Source of the DNA: Helicobacteraceae bacterium UBA6016
Lineage (GTDB): Bacteria; Campylobacterota; Campylobacteria; Campylobacterales; UBA6016
Assembly: GCA_002428055.1 (NCBI GenBank)
Contig: DIZY01000072.1
Coordinates: forward strand, 2,596 to 7,722
Direction of reading: 5' to 3'
Length of the DNA: 5,127 nucleotides
The translations under genes and the position numbers were made by a program. How positions within the stretch are numbered: the first letter of the stretch is position 1; every line of letters starts with the position of its first letter. Shown here one piece after another: positions 3,826-5,127 of the stretch. The notes beneath the pieces are model-generated. The model did no database searches. It saw only the letters and a program-made list of their open reading frames with translations, and had not been told where the DNA came from.

Positions 3826-5127
3826 ATGATGGAGTCTTTGGCATCTCTTCTAGCTCTCATATTTTTTATCTACCTAATGTATACAGTTATGAAAAATGTA
3901 TTTGCTACTATCTTCGGAGGTCTATCGCACACAAGGGATGCATCAAGTGCGATTTCAAAACCTCTAAAATATGCACGGCGGATACTGACAAATAAATTTG
4001 CCGATGACGGCTTTATGAATAAGTTTGAAGCTGATAGCTTTTTAAATCAAGCACACAAGGGCTTGCTAATCGACGGAGATTCAAAAAGACTAGACGAAAA
4101 ATCAAGCTTTAATCACATAGCTTTATTTGCAAGAAGCGGAGCCGGAAAAACAACAAGCTATATAATTTCAAATATATTTCGTTTGGCAAGCTCTAAAGCC
4201 TCAATGGTAGTAACAGACCTAAGCGGTGAACTTTTTGAAAAAACAAGTGGTTTTATGCAAAGTAGGGGCTATAAAGTATATGTGCTAAATCCCGAAGATT
4301 TAAACGAATCAATTAGATACAACCCTATGTATTATGCTACTGATTCTATATCCATTGACGAAATGGCAGAAATTCTAATTAAAAGTGCAAATCCGAAAGA
4401 GTCCGGCGAAGACAAGGTTTGGCTTGACGGGGCAAAAACACTAATAAGTATTTTCGCCAAAGTGCTACTGGGTACGAGAGATTATCGCTATATCAATCTT
4501 GCGAACATCAAGCACCTAATCAACAACTTTGGAGATATGGGCAAAAAGCTAGACTTTTTTGTCTATAAATATGCCGATGCCAAAACATTCAACGAGTGGA
4601 AAGGCTTTGCGACCGGAAATCCAAAAACTGTTTTGAGTTATGTTGCAACAGCATCTACGGCACTCAGCCCGATAGGTATAAACGACAATCTTGAAAGATT
4701 GACGGCTAGCAACACATTTGATTTTGCCAGCTTGAGACAAGAAAAATCCATAGTCTATGTAAAAGTTCCGGCACAAAAACAAAACCAATATGCATTCTTG
4801 CTAAATATCTTTTATTCTCAGCTATTTAACAAAATGATGGAGAAACTGCCGACAAATGGGGATTTGCCTATTTATTGCTTGCTTGACGAGTTTGGGAATA
4901 TGAATATTCCAAACTTCTCCACGACAATAACAACAATCAGAAAGTACAAAGTCTCAATCTCTGTAGTCTTGCAAAACGAATCACAGATGTTTTCAAAATA
5001 CGGCGAATATGAGGCAAACACCATACTAAACGGCGGGATAAGCGGAAGAATATTTTTTAGCGGAGCGGATCAAGCCACCCTTGAAAAGCTAGAAAAACTG
5101 CTTGGAACAAAGTCTTATGAAGAAGAG
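3826..5127 (+). CDS. virD4: Type IV coupling protein, VirD4/TraG family (3' end outside window)
   Basis: This inner-membrane ATPase recruits the relaxase-DNA complex to the type IV secretion channel. The 434 residues present include one N-terminal membrane segment (about 5-25: L-A-L-I-F-F-I-Y-L-M-Y), Walker A at 104-110 (S-G-A-G-K-T-T), a V-V-T-D-L-S-G-E motif where homologues usually have D-x-K-G-E, and Walker B at 351-358 (C-L-L-D-E-F-G-N), followed by the conserved I-R-K-Y-K and L-Q-N-E-S-Q stretch. Family members are usually about 550-700 residues, so the C-terminal part is missing at the window edge. TAA just upstream blocks any extension. ATG 3826 and ATG 3829 are both possible, and the second has AAGG at seven bases. 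The frame contains no TGA and 26 glycines, all GGN. It follows the relaxase in the same direction. Confidence 0.93.
   Translation, partial: MMESLASLLALIFFIYLMYTVMKNVFATIFGGLSHTRDASSAISKPLKYARRILTNKFADDGFMNKFEADSFLNQAHKGLLIDGDSKRLDEKSSFNHIALFARSGAGKTTSYIISNIFRLASSKASMVVTDLSGELFEKTSGFMQSRGYKVYVLNPEDLNESIRYNPMYYATDSISIDEMAEILIKSANPKESGEDKVWLDGAKTLISIFAKVLLGTRDYRYINLANIKHLINNFGDMGKKLDFFVYKYADAKTFNEWKGFATGNPKTVLSYVATASTALSPIGINDNLERLTASNTFDFASLRQEKSIVYVKVPAQKQNQYAFLLNIFYSQLFNKMMEKLPTNGDLPIYCLLDEFGNMNIPNFSTTITTIRKYKVSISVVLQNESQMFSKYGEYEANTILNGGISGRIFFSGADQATLEKLEKLLGTKSYEEE

Noticed and set aside
3735..3995. 86-codon plus-strand frame overlapping the start of the coupling-protein gene
   Set aside because: It lies mostly in another frame of the coupling-protein N-terminus, is cysteine- and serine-rich in an unnatural way, and the coupling-protein frame has clear motifs.

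Overview
The window is AT-rich and has two unlike halves. The left half (about 1-1690) holds the end of an unrecognised gene, an HD-domain nucleotidase-like gene on the minus strand, a small reading frame that is only open if UGA is read as an amino acid, and about 330 bases packed with inverted repeats. The right half (about 1720-5127) is a conjugation or mobilisation module: a ribbon-helix-helix gene on the minus strand, then on the plus strand an excisionase/AlpA-like DNA-binding gene, a relaxase with a MobC-like N-terminus, and a VirD4/TraG coupling protein that runs off the window end.

Organism. The frame at 913-1366 contains no TAA or TAG inside its best reading but four in-frame TGA codons. 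They fall where glycine fits well (for example G-A-N-G-E), and a separate TGG codon is also present. This is the pattern of translation table 25 (UGA = glycine), known from the candidate phyla Absconditabacteria (SR1) and Gracilibacteria. From memory, the HD protein also resembles candidate-phyla-radiation homologues. The conjugation genes instead use GGN at all 46 glycine positions I counted, and their style, together with a nine-G tract, recalls Campylobacterota. The working hypothesis is a mobile element from a standard-code donor beside, or inside, DNA of a UGA-recoded host. The alternatives are a decayed reading frame in a standard-code genome, or a chimeric assembly. The sequence alone does not decide between them.

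How the genes work together. The relaxase would nick and carry one DNA strand, helped by its own MobC-like domain and possibly by the separate ribbon-helix-helix protein. The coupling protein would hand the relaxase-DNA complex to a type IV secretion channel, whose genes should lie beyond 5127. The AT-rich divergent region 1958-2116, with two perfect inverted repeats, is the best place for the operators and perhaps for oriT.

Points deserving attention: the UGA-containing frame and its apparent +1 frameshift; the contrast in glycine codon use; the relaxase UGA stop, which has a coding-like 20-codon extension to a TAA; and the run of hairpins with a G9 tract at 1395-1668.
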